From positions 35,666 to 97,762 of the forward strand of contig NZ_JAMQQG010000021.1 of the NCBI RefSeq assembly GCF_023716925.1: a DNA stretch of 62,097 nt, read 5' to 3'. The position numbers were made by a program, and so were the translations under genes. The DNA is from Frankia sp. R82. Its GTDB lineage: Bacteria > Actinomycetota > Actinomycetes > Frankiales > Frankiaceae. This document shows, piece after piece, positions 34,830-43,734 of the stretch (position 1 is its first letter; each line of letters starts with the position of its first letter). The notes below the pieces were generated by a model. The model was not told the origin of the DNA, did no database searches, and saw nothing but the letters and a program-made list of their open reading frames with translations.

Positions 34830-35204
34830 TCATCGGACCTCCTCGTTCGAGCTACGGGCGTGCCCGCTGTCAGCTGCGTGTGCGCGCATAGCCCACCGCC
34901 GTGACCACTGCCCGAGTGGACGAAGTAACTCCATGAGCTCGCGGCCCTCGGCGGTGAGGCGATAGCCTCCGTCCCCCCGCTCGACGATCCCGGCCGCCGT
35001 GAGGTCGCGCAGCCGGTCGCGCAACACGCTCGACGACACGTCGTCGCAGCGGTGCGCAAGGTCGCGGAACGTGGCGTCGCCCTCGCGGAGTTCCCAGACG
35101 ATGCGCAGCGCCCACCGGCGTCCGACGAGGTCGAACAGCGCCATGATCGGACGTCCGGTGGTCGAGCCGCGTACCGGGCGACCGGGGATCGGAGTGCTGG
35201 CCAT
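34830..35204 (-). CDS. HxlR-family transcriptional regulator
   Basis: Predicted 124 residues from ATG 35204; longer starts up to 35240 exist. Winged-helix HxlR signature: FDLVGRRWALRIVWELREGDATFRDL (pieces), SSSVLRDRLRDLTAAGIVERGDGGYRLTAEGREL, LGQWSRRW. There is no N-terminal Cys before the wing, so redox sensing is not indicated. It faces a small gene remnant and an EthD gene across a 45-bp gap containing an inverted repeat. Confidence 0.88.
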   Translation of the reverse strand: MASTPIPGRPVRGSTTGRPIMALFDLVGRRWALRIVWELREGDATFRDLAHRCDDVSSSVLRDRLRDLTAAGIVERGDGGYRLTAEGRELMELLRPLGQWSRRWAMRAHAADSGHARSSNEEVR

Positions 35205-35214
35205 GCGAGAAGTA

Positions 35215-35230
35215 TTGCTTCTGAAAGCAA
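35215..35230. promoter_or_regulatory. Inverted repeat upstream of hxlR (possible operator)
   Basis: TTGCTT (35215-35220) and AAGCAA (35225-35230) pair exactly around CTGA, ten bases upstream of the HxlR start. HxlR proteins usually bind such sites next to their own gene. Confidence 0.5.
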
Positions 35231-35249
35231 AGCATGCCACTCTTGAAGT

Positions 35250-35452
35250 ATGCCTCTGATTCCGAAGCGTCCGAGGATTGCTCCGACGGCACGGCCTTTC
35301 GACGACGACACCCGCGCGACGCTCGACATCCTCGGGTCGCCGATCGCGCTGTTCGGTGTGTCAGCGGATACCGCACTTCCGGCGCAACGTCGAGACCGAA
35401 CTCGTCGCGCTGCTACCGCGCGAAGTCGGACGGTGTTCGGGCCAGCTCTGTG
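35250..35452 (+). pseudogene. Fragment of a carboxymuconolactone decarboxylase-like gene
   Basis: ATG at 35250 opens a start typical of that family (PRIAPTARPFDDDTRATLDILG), then the match is lost within about 45 codons; FRRNVETELVALL continues in another frame. It reads as a frameshifted and shortened remnant that was probably the HxlR target. The family assignment rests on a short stretch. Confidence 0.4.
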
Positions 35453-35586
35453 ACGCACCTACGACGTGCTCGCCCCTCGCAGCAGAAATCGATCTCGGCG
35501 AGCTGACATGAGCCGCAGGACTGTCCAGTACGCCGTCCCCAACGACCCCGAGAGATTCGACAACCACCGAAGGTGGCACCTACCCG

Positions 35587-35874
35587 ATGTACCGACTGAC
35601 CGTGGTCTATGACGAGCCTGCCGACAAAGAGGCCTTTGACCGCCGCTACACCGACGAGCACGTCCCCCTCGTCAAGGCCTCACCCGGGCTGGTCCGCTTC
35701 CAGCTCAGTCACCCGAAGGGCGGCACGCCGTACCTCGTCGCCGAGCTGTTCTGGCACAGTGAGGACACCTTCAAGGCCTGGACCGCGACGCCCGAGAGGG
35801 CCGAGGTCCGCAACCACGCGGAGGGCTGTGGCACGACGTTCACGACCTACACCGGCGACGTCGCCGAGGTCTGA
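35587..35874 (+). CDS. EthD-domain small protein
   Basis: Predicted 95 residues. YRLTVVYDEPADKEAFDRRYTDEHVPLV holds the family pattern (Y-DEHVPL), with FQLSHPKGGTPYLVAELFWHSEDTFKAW following. EthD-like proteins are small ferredoxin-fold dimers near oxidation pathways. It follows the HxlR/CMD-like pair, which may once have been one regulated unit. Confidence 0.85.
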   Translation: MYRLTVVYDEPADKEAFDRRYTDEHVPLVKASPGLVRFQLSHPKGGTPYLVAELFWHSEDTFKAWTATPERAEVRNHAEGCGTTFTTYTGDVAEV

Positions 35875-36013
35875 CCGACCGCGCTGGTCCGTGCTCGGAC
35901 TGGGATAGCGCCGATCACATGGCACCATGGCGGGCAGCAGGGGATCGATCAGTGGTTCCTCAGGTACCGAGCTCGACGTCGACGACCGGGCGGCGATCAA
36001 GGTGGCGTTAGGC

Positions 36014-36310
36014 TCACCGGAGACGGTGAAAGCCCGCGTTACCGTCGGCCGTTCCCGTCCGCGCAGGGATCGCGGACAGGGATCCCACCGCAGAGCCACG
36101 TCGTACGCCATGCGAACCACTCGCCGGGACGAGTCGCTCGACGTCGGTGCTGCCGGCCACGATGTGCAGCAAGGGCACCAGCGTCCCGGCGGTCGGGGCG
36201 GTGTAGTACCGCAACGACAGTCGGGTGAGCTCGGGTAGTTCTTCGATGCGGACACCGGTGTGGCGCAGGGTCTCGACCACTGCCCAGAACCAGAATCCGC
36301 CCTCCTTCAT
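36014..36310 (-). pseudogene. Remnant of a tyrosine recombinase/integrase
   Basis: From 36310 downward: GGFWFWAVVETLRHTGVRIEELPELTRLSL, read here as the catalytic Arg region (LRHTGVRIEEL), then TLVPLLHIVAGSTDVERLVPAS as in Tn554-like and related integrases. The frame then shifts: RRVVRMAYDVALRWDP continues in another frame. The N-terminal domain and the catalytic His/Arg/Tyr box are missing. It marks a past integration event in this part of the window. Confidence 0.7.
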
Positions 36311-36628
36311 CACCGTGACCCGAGGACGTCGTCTCCGCCCGGTGCGCCCTCCTCGTCGCGGCGCGACCAAAGAACGTCCAGGTGTCGTCAACTTTCGACG
36401 CACCGAACCGGAATCACCTTTTGTGACCGACGGTTCCCGTCCTGCGATCGCGCTGTCACCGCCGCGCGGCCGGTCCAGCGCCCGGCGCTCGCGACACCAG
36501 CACCCGAGGTTCCGGGAGATAGCGTCACGTCCATCGGGACGGCGCGAAGCCGCACCGGCTGGGTCGGATGCCCAGCCGCCCGGCCCCGCGCGTCAGGACG
36601 ATGGACGCTGGAAAGGACGGCGAACGCG

Positions 36629-38218
36629 ATGTTCCCGGTAGGCATGGTCACCGGTCTGCTGGTCGCCATTGCGGGGGCTACCTGTGCTGCGCTGCTGTCG
36701 AGCGCGGGCTGGTGGGCGGCGGTCGGCGTACTCGTCGCCGCACTCGCGCTGGCCGGGTACGACCTGGCGCAGCGGCAGCACGCGATCCTGCGTAACTACC
36801 CGGTCGCCGGGCATCTGCGGTTCGCGCTGGAGCGCATTCGGCCCGAGATCCAGCAGTACTTCATCGAACGTAACTACGACGGCACGCCCTTCGACCGGGA
36901 CGTGCGCACCAGCGTGTACGAGCGGGCCAAGGGCATCCACAGCGATCAGGCGTTCGGCACCGAACGGGACGTCAACGCGGTCGGCTACGAGTTCCTGCCG
37001 CACTCGACGGCACCGCGCACTATCGCCGCCGATGCGCCACCACCGCGGGTACGGGTCGGCGGGCCCGACTGCACACAGCCCTACGACATCGCGCTGCTGA
37101 ACGTGTCCGCGATGAGTTTCGGGTCGCTGTCGGCCAACGCGGTACTGGCGATGAACCAGGGCGCCGCCGCCGGCGGATTCGCCCACGACACCGGGGAAGG
37201 TGGTCTCACCGAGCACCATCTGCGTTACGGGGCCGATCTTGTCTGGGAGATCGGCAGCGGCTACTTCGGTGCGCGCACCCCCGACGGCGACTTCGACCCG
37301 GCCCGGTTCAAGGACAAGGCATCGTTGCCGACGGTGCGGATGGTCGAACTCAAGCTCAGTCAGGGGGCGAAACCCGGCCTCGGCGGCATCCTGCCGGCGG
37401 CGAAGGTCAGCGCCGAGATCGCCGCCGCCCGTGGGGTCCCGGCCGGGGTGACCTGCGTCAGCCCGGCCGGCCACCGGGTGTTCGCCACACCGCGGGAGCT
37501 GGTGCTGTTCGTCGCGCAGATGCGGGAACTCGCCGGCGGCAAGCCGGCGGGGTTCAAGCTGTGTGTCGGGTCGCGGCGGGAGCTGCTGGCGATCTGCCGG
37601 GCGATGGTCGCCGAAGGCGTCACGCCCGACTTCATCGTCGTCGACGGCGCCGAGGGCGGCACCGGCGCAGCCCCGCTCGAATACGAGGATCATGTCGGCA
37701 CCCCGCTGACCGAGGGTCTGATCACCCTGCACAACGCACTGGTCGGTGTCGGCCTGCGGGACCGGATCCGGATCGGGGCCAGCGGCAAGGTCGCGACCGG
37801 GGTGGACATCGTCAAACGGCTCGCCCAGGGCGCCGACTACACCAACTCGGCGCGGGCGATGATGATGGCCGTCGGCTGCATCCAGGCACAACGCTGCCAC
37901 ACCAACACCTGTCCCACCGGCGTTGCCACCCAGGACCCGCGGCGCGCCCGCGCGCTGGACGTCGCGGACAAGGGCGAGCGGGTCCGCCGCTACCAGCAGG
38001 CCACCGTCGCCACCGCCGTCCAGATGATGGCGTCGCTGGGCTGCGCGGCGCCCGGCGAGCTGCATCCCGGCATGCTGATGCGCCGCGTCACGCACACCGA
38101 CACCCGCAGCTACGCCGAGCTCTTCGACTGGCTGGAGCCCGGCGAGCTGCTCGCCGACCCGCCAGCAGGCTGGATCGCGGACTGGGTCACCGCCGACCCC
38201 GACAGCTTCCGGGCCTGA
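36629..38218 (+). CDS. FMN-binding glutamate synthase-like (GltB central domain) protein
   Basis: Predicted 529 residues from ATG 36629 (GGAAAGGA upstream). A hydrophobic N-terminal segment (two helices, residues 3-45) suggests membrane attachment. The barrel shows NVSAMSFGSLSANAV, GGFAHDTGEGGLTEHH, QGAKPGLGGILPAAKV, DFIVVDGAEGGTGAAPLEY, and CHTNTCPTGVATQ near 425 for the 3Fe-4S cluster. The amidotransferase and NAD(P)H parts of full glutamate synthase are missing. The stand-alone group has unclear substrate. Confidence 0.88.
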   Translation: MFPVGMVTGLLVAIAGATCAALLSSAGWWAAVGVLVAALALAGYDLAQRQHAILRNYPVAGHLRFALERIRPEIQQYFIERNYDGTPFDRDVRTSVYERAKGIHSDQAFGTERDVNAVGYEFLPHSTAPRTIAADAPPPRVRVGGPDCTQPYDIALLNVSAMSFGSLSANAVLAMNQGAAAGGFAHDTGEGGLTEHHLRYGADLVWEIGSGYFGARTPDGDFDPARFKDKASLPTVRMVELKLSQGAKPGLGGILPAAKVSAEIAAARGVPAGVTCVSPAGHRVFATPRELVLFVAQMRELAGGKPAGFKLCVGSRRELLAICRAMVAEGVTPDFIVVDGAEGGTGAAPLEYEDHVGTPLTEGLITLHNALVGVGLRDRIRIGASGKVATGVDIVKRLAQGADYTNSARAMMMAVGCIQAQRCHTNTCPTGVATQDPRRARALDVADKGERVRRYQQATVATAVQMMASLGCAAPGELHPGMLMRRVTHTDTRSYAELFDWLEPGELLADPPAGWIADWVTADPDSFRA

Positions 38219-38317
38219 CGGCTGGCGAAAACTGTCGGAGGGAGCAGCTACGGTTCTGCCCATCGGAGGCGAACAGGCGTCCGATCCAGGCGACCGATCC
38301 CGACGAAGGGTCCGCAC

Positions 38318-38791
38318 ATGCCTCCCATCACGCCGTGCCTGTGGTTCGACGATCAGGGCGAGCAGGCCGCGCAGCTGTACACGTCGCTGTTTCCGAACTC
38401 GCGCATCACCAACGTCAGCCGGTACGGGCCCGGCGGGCGCCGGCCCGAGGGCATGGCGATGACCGTCCAGTTCGAACTGGAGGGTCGGGAGTACGTCGCG
38501 CTCAACGGAGGCCCCGAGTTCCCGCAGACCGAGGCGTTCTCCCTACAGGTGTTCTGCGAGTCGCAGGCCGAGATCGACCGGTACTGGGACGCGCTCACCG
38601 CCGATGGCGGCACGGAGAGCCAGTGCGGCTGGCTCAAGGACCGGTTCGGCGTGTCCTGGCAGGTCGTGCCCACCGCGCTTGGCGAACTGCTCGGCGATCC
38701 GGATCCAGAGCGCTCGCAGCGGGCCACGGAAGCCATGCTGAAAATGTCCAAAATCGATATCGAGGAGCTCCGGCGCGCAGCGGCCGGCTGA
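38318..38791 (+). CDS. VOC (PhnB-like) superfamily protein
   Basis: Predicted 157 residues. ITPCLWFDDQGEQAAQLYTSLFPNSRI and ALNGGPEFPQTEAFSLQV, then GWLKDRFGVSWQVVP, are the 3-demethylubiquinone methyltransferase-like/PhnB type of glyoxalase fold. The function is generally unknown. Nearby genes give no hint. Confidence 0.88.
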   Translation: MPPITPCLWFDDQGEQAAQLYTSLFPNSRITNVSRYGPGGRRPEGMAMTVQFELEGREYVALNGGPEFPQTEAFSLQVFCESQAEIDRYWDALTADGGTESQCGWLKDRFGVSWQVVPTALGELLGDPDPERSQRATEAMLKMSKIDIEELRRAAAG

Positions 38792-38881
38792 GTTCCTGCC
38801 GGTGGGCCGGTGGGCAGTCGGTGGACGTGGGCCGATACCTGCCCGCAACCACGACCTCGACGCGACATACGATCATCCCTC

Positions 38882-39397
38882 GTGCGTAGGGTGCTCGTCG
38901 TCGGTGCGTCCGGATCAGGCAAGTCCACGCTGGCCCGCCGGGTCGCCGACACGCTGTCGGTGCCGTACATCGAGCTTGACGAGTTGCATCACGGCCCCGG
39001 CTGGGTGCCTCGGCCGACCTTCGTCGCCGACGTCGATGCGGCCACCGCGGCGCCTGCCTGGGTGGTCGACGGCAACTACTCTGCCGTCCGAGATCTCGTC
39101 TGGGCCCGTGCGGACACGGTGGTCTGGCTGGACCTGCCGCGGTGGCTGATCGAATGGCAGCTCGTCCGCCGCACGGCAGAGCGGTTGCTGCTGCGCCGCG
39201 AGCTGTGGAACGGCAACCGCGAACGCTGGCGCGATCTGCCGCGGGCCGACCATCCGATCCGCTGGTCGTGGCGCAAGCACCCGATCTACCGCCAGCGCTA
39301 CGGCGCGCGCTTCGCCGATCCCACCACCAGCCAGACCTGCATCCGGCTACGCAGCCGCCGTGAGGCACGAGGATGGCCTGCCCACCCATCGCCCTGA
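38882..39397 (+). CDS. P-loop small-molecule kinase (adenylate kinase/topology-modulation-like)
   Basis: Predicted 171 residues from GTG 38882, which puts the first strand (RRVLVVGASGSGKSTLARR) at the start. Other features: IELDELHHGPGW, WVVDGNYSAVRDLVW and VVWLDLPRWLIEWQLVRRTAERL, typical of FlaR/topology-modulation-type kinases. Substrate unknown. Confidence 0.82.
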   Translation: MRRVLVVGASGSGKSTLARRVADTLSVPYIELDELHHGPGWVPRPTFVADVDAATAAPAWVVDGNYSAVRDLVWARADTVVWLDLPRWLIEWQLVRRTAERLLLRRELWNGNRERWRDLPRADHPIRWSWRKHPIYRQRYGARFADPTTSQTCIRLRSRREARGWPAHPSP

Positions 39398-39414
39398 TGC
39401 GGCTGGCCGTGAGC

Positions 39415-40050
39415 TCAGCGTGCGGGGGCGGGTGTGGCGGGTGCAAGCAGGATCAGCGCGGTGCGGACAGCCACGGCGACGATCTCGCCGCGCTGGTTGC
39501 GGGCGGTGTGTTCGAAGGTGACCACGCCCTCGCCGGGCCGGCTGCGGGAACGCCGCTTGGCGAGCACCACCGTTTCGGCGTTGAGGGTGTCGCCGTGGAG
39601 GACGGGTGCCGGGAAGCGGATCTCGCCGAAGCCGAGGTTGGCGACGGTGGTGCCCTGGGTGAGCTGGCTGACGGACAGACCGACCAGGGTCGACAGGGTG
39701 AACATGCTGTTCACCAGGCGGGTGCCGAAGGGTTGGGTGGTGCTCCACGCCTCGTCCAGGTGCAGGGCCTGCGCGTTCATCGTCAGGGTGCTGAACAGCG
39801 TGTTGTCGGCCTCGCCGACGGTACGTCCCGGCCGGTGCACGTAGACGATGTCCGTCTCGAGCTCGTCGAAGTACAGCCCACGCTGCTCGACCCGCCGCCG
39901 CGAGCCCGCTGGCGTTTCGCCGTCACGGGGAGATGCCGCACCCTCGCGGCGAGATGAACCGCCCTCGTGTACCGGCGCCTCGCCGCCAGCGAGAGGCTGC
40001 TCGACCTCGGCGCGAGGTGTCCTGCCGTCGGGTGCGGTCATCGCGGTCAC
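39415..40050 (-). CDS. MaoC-like dehydratase (hot-dog fold)
   Basis: Predicted 211 residues; GTG 40050 overlaps the acyl-CoA dehydrogenase stop, with an ATG three codons on. After a 50-residue disordered part comes LYFDELETDIVYVHRPGRTVGEADNTLFSTLTMN, then VNSMFTLSTLVGLSVSQLTQGTTVANLGFGEIRFPAPVLHGDTLNAE (short pieces), containing the family Asp-Asn pair. It hydrates enoyl-CoA esters. The overlap with the dehydrogenase means a two-step beta-oxidation-like unit. Confidence 0.85.
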   Translation of the reverse strand: MTAMTAPDGRTPRAEVEQPLAGGEAPVHEGGSSRREGAASPRDGETPAGSRRRVEQRGLYFDELETDIVYVHRPGRTVGEADNTLFSTLTMNAQALHLDEAWSTTQPFGTRLVNSMFTLSTLVGLSVSQLTQGTTVANLGFGEIRFPAPVLHGDTLNAETVVLAKRRSRSRPGEGVVTFEHTARNQRGEIVAVAVRTALILLAPATPAPAR

Positions 40051-41219
40051 AGGCCCAGGTGGCGGGCGATGAGAAGCTTCTGGATCTCGCTGGTGCCCTC
40101 ACCGATCTCGAGGATCTTGCTGTCGCGCCAGTGGCGGGCGACCGGATACTCGTTCATGAACCCGTTGCCGCCGTGGATCTGGGTGGCGTCACGGGCGTTG
40201 TCGACGGCGGCGGCGCTGCTGACCAGCTTGGCGATCGCGGCCTCTTTGGCGAACGGTCGGCCGGCGAGCACGCGGGCGGCCGCGTCGTAGTAGGCGGTGC
40301 GGGCGACGTGGGTGCGCGCCTCCATCTCGGCGATCATGAAGGCGATGGCCTGGTTCGAGGCAATCGGCTGGCCGAAGGCACGGCGGCTGCGGGCGTAGGT
40401 GATCGACTCGTCCACGCAGCCCTGGGCGAGCCCGACCGCCAGCGCCGAGATCGCGATCCGCCCCTCGGCAAGAATCGCCAGGAAGTTCGCATAGCCCCGT
40501 CCCCGTTCGCCGAGGAGGTGGTCTTCCGGCACCCGCACGTCGGTCAACGTCAGCGGATGGGTGTCGCTGGCATGCCAGCCGACCTTCGAGTACGCCGGCC
40601 CCACCACGAGCCCCTCGCTGGGCACCGGCACCACGATGGCACTGATCTCGCCGGTGCCGGTGCCGGTGCCGCGGCCGGTGGCGGTGCCGGTGCCGGTCAG
40701 GGCAGTGACGGTGACGAGGCGGGTGATGTCGGTACCGGAGTTCGTGATGAACGACTTCGAGCCATTGACGACCCAGGCACCGTCCACGAGCTCGGCGGAC
40801 GTGCGGGTTCCGCCCGCGTCACTGCCCGCCTCGGGTTCGGTCAGGCCGAACGCGCCAAGGGCCTCCCCCGCGCACAGCGCCGGCAGCCACCGTTGGCGCT
40901 GTGCCTCGGTACCGAACCGGTAGATCGGCATGGTGCCGAGCCCGCAGCCGGCCTCCAGGGTGATCGCCACCGACGAGTCGACCCGGGCCAGCTCCTCGAT
41001 GGCCAGGCACAGCGAGAACAGGTCGCCGCCCATCCCGCCGTACTGCTCGGGAAACGGCAGCCCGAACAGCCCCATCTTCGCCATCCCCGCGACGACCTCG
41101 TACGGAAACGAGCGCTGTTCGTCGTGCTGCGCGGCTACCGGCGCGACCACCTCGCGAGCGAACTCGGCGACCGAGCGCCGCAGCGCCTCCTGCTCGTCGC
41201 TGAGCTCCGTGTTCGGCAC
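40047..41219 (-). CDS. Acyl-CoA dehydrogenase
   Basis: Predicted 390 residues from GTG 41219 with GGAGG six bases upstream. Family blocks: LTEPEAGSDAGGTRTSAE, SKSFITNSGTD, YAYSRRAFGQPIASNQAIAFMIAEM-like segment and IHGGNGFMNEYPVARHWRDSKI; the catalytic Glu is expected in IGEGTSEIQ. A GTGTATGRGTGTGTG insert lies in the middle domain, encoded by CCGGTG repeats at 40651-40697. It is FAD-dependent, and works with the MaoC protein encoded next. Confidence 0.9.
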   Translation of the reverse strand: MPNTELSDEQEALRRSVAEFAREVVAPVAAQHDEQRSFPYEVVAGMAKMGLFGLPFPEQYGGMGGDLFSLCLAIEELARVDSSVAITLEAGCGLGTMPIYRFGTEAQRQRWLPALCAGEALGAFGLTEPEAGSDAGGTRTSAELVDGAWVVNGSKSFITNSGTDITRLVTVTALTGTGTATGRGTGTGTGEISAIVVPVPSEGLVVGPAYSKVGWHASDTHPLTLTDVRVPEDHLLGERGRGYANFLAILAEGRIAISALAVGLAQGCVDESITYARSRRAFGQPIASNQAIAFMIAEMEARTHVARTAYYDAAARVLAGRPFAKEAAIAKLVSSAAAVDNARDATQIHGGNGFMNEYPVARHWRDSKILEIGEGTSEIQKLLIARHLGL

Positions 41220-41354
41220 GGCACACCTCCCGTCCGAGACCCGCGTACCCGAAGCCTGTCGCCCCGGGCCGAGGATGGCACCTGTCACCACGGGCAACCG
41301 CCCGGACGCTAGCACGAGCAACGCCGCGCCCACGCGAGGAAGGAAGACCCCGCC

Positions 41355-41885
41355 GTGACCGACCCCTCGTTCCGCCCGCCGACCGTGCGGTTGATGCAGG
41401 CCAGCGCTGCCGGCGAACGCGAGATCCTCGAGTCGTTCCTCGAGTTCTACCGGGACGTGTTCGTCCACAAGGTGCGCGGCGTCAGCGCCGAGGACGCCGC
41501 CCGCCGCCTGCTGCCGTCGCAGACCACGCTGACCGGCCTGGTCCGCCACCTCATCCAGGTCGAACGCAACTGGTTCCACCGCCTCACCAACCCCACCATC
41601 GACGCCGACGACGAGTCCGAGGCGAACGGCGAGCCGCCGTCGAGCTGGAACCTGCACCCCACCGACACCCTCGAGGCTGCCCTCGCCGACTACGAACGCA
41701 CCTGTGCGCACTCCCGGACGGCGGCGGCCGGCTTCGCCCTGGACGACGTCGTCGGGCAACCGGAACTCGGCACCGTGTCGATCCGCTGGATCTACATCCA
41801 CATGATCGAGGAGATCGCCCGCCACACCGGCCACGCAGACATCCTGCGTGAACTCACCGACGGCGCCACCGGCGAACTCGGCTAG
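41355..41885 (+). CDS. DinB-family (DUF664-like) protein
   Basis: Predicted 176 residues; GTG at 41355. Four-helix bundle pattern with metal-ligand histidines in LTGLVRHLIQVERNWFHRL and IYIHMIEEIARHTGHADILREL. Related proteins use thiols such as mycothiol or are stress proteins. It is divergent from the acyl-CoA dehydrogenase. Confidence 0.85.
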   Translation: MTDPSFRPPTVRLMQASAAGEREILESFLEFYRDVFVHKVRGVSAEDAARRLLPSQTTLTGLVRHLIQVERNWFHRLTNPTIDADDESEANGEPPSSWNLHPTDTLEAALADYERTCAHSRTAAAGFALDDVVGQPELGTVSIRWIYIHMIEEIARHTGHADILRELTDGATGELG

Positions 41886-42065
41886 CGCGCCGTCCATGAA
41901 CGTTTCCGGTTGTGGCCAGGGTGCCGGGGTGACTGCGGGCGCATCCACCGGGGGCGGAGGCAGCCACCCGGCACCGGCGGCCTGCACCCGGCGACCGGCG
42001 TGACGCACCGTGATCAGATTGGCTCGTCGGGTCGAGACAATCCCGGGCGTGTCGATCAACATGGC

Positions 42066-42116
42066 CCTTCTATAGGGGTCAAGCCGAAATTTTGTCCGTT
42101 TCATCCCTACAGAAGG
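42066..42116. terminator. Inverted repeat between convergent dinB and thrS genes
   Basis: CCTTCTATAGGG (42066-42077) and CCCTACAGAAGG (42105-42116) match with one mismatch and flank 27 AT-richer bases. It could end either transcript or be an old element end. Confidence 0.4.
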
Positions 42117-42284
42117 ACCCATCCGCCCCGCCAGGCCCGCCGACGCCGACAACGGCCCGTGACGGCGGCGAGGTCGGCCGTCGAAACCAGCCTCGCGGGG
42201 CCATGGAGCCACAGAGGGTGCCCGGGCAACACCGGAGAGCACCCACGGACAGCAGCGGACGCCAGCCAGCGACAGCCCAGCCAG

Positions 42285-42350
42285 CCCCAGCCCCAGCCCC
42301 AGCCCCAGCCCCAGCCCCAGCCCCAGCCCCAGCCCCAGCCCCAGCCCCAG
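42285..42350. repeat. (CCCCAG)11 perfect hexanucleotide satellite
   Basis: Eleven perfect tandem copies of CCCCAG, 66 bp, lie just behind the 3' end of the threonyl-tRNA synthetase gene. Such a long pure repeat is likely to vary in copy number among isolates. Confidence 0.9.
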
Positions 42351-42370
42351 CCAGCTAACCGAACGTGAGA

Positions 42371-43645
42371 TCAAGGCCTCGCTGATGGCTCCGGGTCAGC
42401 AAGGATCCGGAAGGGCACGGCGTTCTCGCGGATGCGGGCGCACGCCGCCGCGGCGGGTTCCGGATCACAGCGACGGCCGTCGCGCAGCCGCAGCGCGATG
42501 TGGCCCGCGGCGACCTCGGCCGGGCCGAGGACAGCCTGGTAGGGGACGAGGCGGGCGGCGCGGATGCGGGCGGCGAGGGAGCCGCGGTCGGGAGCGGCGA
42601 TCTCGGCGCGCAGGTCGAGGTCGGGGTCGAGGCAGCGGCGGGCGAGGACACCTGCGGCGGGGAGTTCGGCCTCGGTGACGGGCAAAATCATCAGCTGGAT
42701 CGGGGCGAGCCAGGTGGGCAGCGCGCCACCGTGGCGTTCGAGCAGGCAGGCGACGGCCCGCTCGACGGAGCCGATGATGCTGCGGTGGATCATCACCGGG
42801 CGGTGGCGTTGACCGTCGGCGCCGGTGTAGTGCAGGTCGAAGCGTTCCGGCTGGTGGAAGTCGATCTGGATGGTGGACAGGGTCGACTCACGTCCGGCCG
42901 CATCGGCGACCTGAACATCGATCTTGGGGCCGTAGAACGCGGCCTCGCCGGCCGCCTCCTCATACGCGACGCCGGCTCGATCCAGCACCTCCCGCAGCAG
43001 TGCGGTGGACCGTCTCCACAGCTCGGGCGCCGCGACGTACTTGCCACCAGAGCCCGGCAGCGACAGTCGGTATCGGGCGGCAACGAGGCCCATCGCCGCG
43101 TACGCCTCGCGGATCATCGCGAGCGCGGCGGCGGCTTCGCCCGCGACCTGGTCGACGGTGGCGAAGATGTGCGCGTCGTTGAGCTGGATCGCGCGAACCC
43201 GGGTCAGTCCCCCGAGCACACCGGACGGCTCCGAGCGGAACATGCCGCCGAGTTCGGCGAGGCGCAGTGGCAGCTCCCGGTAGCTGCGCCCGCGGGACCG
43301 GTAGATCAGCGCGTGGTGCGGGCACAGGCTCGGTCGCAGGACGAGCTGCTCGCCACCGACGTCCATCGGCGGGTACATGTCGTCGCGGTAGTGCGACCAG
43401 TGCCCGGACAGTTCGTAGAGTTCCCGCTTGCCGAGCACCGGCGAGTACACGTGCCGGTAGCCGGCCCGCCGTTCCGCGGCGCGGACGTACTCCTCCAGCA
43501 CATGGCGGATGGCGGCCCCGTCCGGCTGCCAGTACGGCAGACCGGCGCCGATCAGCGGATCGGTGTCGAACAGCCCCAGCTCCCGTCCGAGCCGTCGATG
43601 ATCGTGGGATACCGGGTGGTCGTGAGATACCGGGTGGTCGGGCAT
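42371..43645 (-). CDS. thrS: Threonyl-tRNA synthetase, short form lacking the N-terminal editing domains
   Basis: Predicted 424 residues from ATG 43645 with GAGGAG upstream; full bacterial ThrRS is about 640. The catalytic core is complete: zinc Cys in RPSLCPHH near 108, motif 2 ELGGMFRSEPSGVLGGLTRVR near 135, the DAHIF His, and motif 3 MIHRSIIGSVERAV near 285, then an anticodon-binding domain. The TGS and editing domains are absent, so it cannot clear Ser-tRNA(Thr) by itself. It may be a second ThrRS used when threonine is short or as resistance. It follows isocitrate lyase on the same strand and has a leader peptide and hairpin in front. Confidence 0.88.
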   Translation of the reverse strand: MPDHPVSHDHPVSHDHRRLGRELGLFDTDPLIGAGLPYWQPDGAAIRHVLEEYVRAAERRAGYRHVYSPVLGKRELYELSGHWSHYRDDMYPPMDVGGEQLVLRPSLCPHHALIYRSRGRSYRELPLRLAELGGMFRSEPSGVLGGLTRVRAIQLNDAHIFATVDQVAGEAAAALAMIREAYAAMGLVAARYRLSLPGSGGKYVAAPELWRRSTALLREVLDRAGVAYEEAAGEAAFYGPKIDVQVADAAGRESTLSTIQIDFHQPERFDLHYTGADGQRHRPVMIHRSIIGSVERAVACLLERHGGALPTWLAPIQLMILPVTEAELPAAGVLARRCLDPDLDLRAEIAAPDRGSLAARIRAARLVPYQAVLGPAEVAAGHIALRLRDGRRCDPEPAAAACARIRENAVPFRILADPEPSARP

Positions 43646-43686
43646 GACGGGCTCCTCGCGGACGGGCGAGGCGGGCGCCCACGTGG

Positions 43687-43718
43687 CGAAGCCCCGGGGC
43701 ACTCGCCCCGGGGCTTCG
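43687..43718 (-). terminator. 14-bp perfect hairpin upstream of short thrS (candidate attenuator)
   Basis: CGAAGCCCCGGGGC and its exact complement pair around a 4-nt loop, with no U-tract. It lies 16 bases after the stop of a Thr-rich leader frame and 42 bases before the thrS start codon, the order expected for transcription attenuation. It could alternatively be the terminator of the isocitrate lyase gene. Confidence 0.65.
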
Positions 43719-43734
43719 GCTGCAGGTCAACGTG

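Larger units (their letters stand above)
41886..42370. other. Intergenic stretch with imperfect hairpin and satellite
   Basis: No gene is supported. It holds an imperfect inverted repeat at 42066-42116 and a (CCCCAG)11 satellite at 42285-42350. The minus-strand open frame through the satellite is just Gly-Leu repeat and not a protein I would trust. Confidence 0.5.

Noticed and set aside
42035..42374. Minus-strand open frame of Gly-Leu repeats joined to the acyl-CoA dehydrogenase frame
   Set aside because: It is only the translation of the CCCCAG satellite and flanking DNA; the dehydrogenase has a proper GTG start with GGAGG at 41219.
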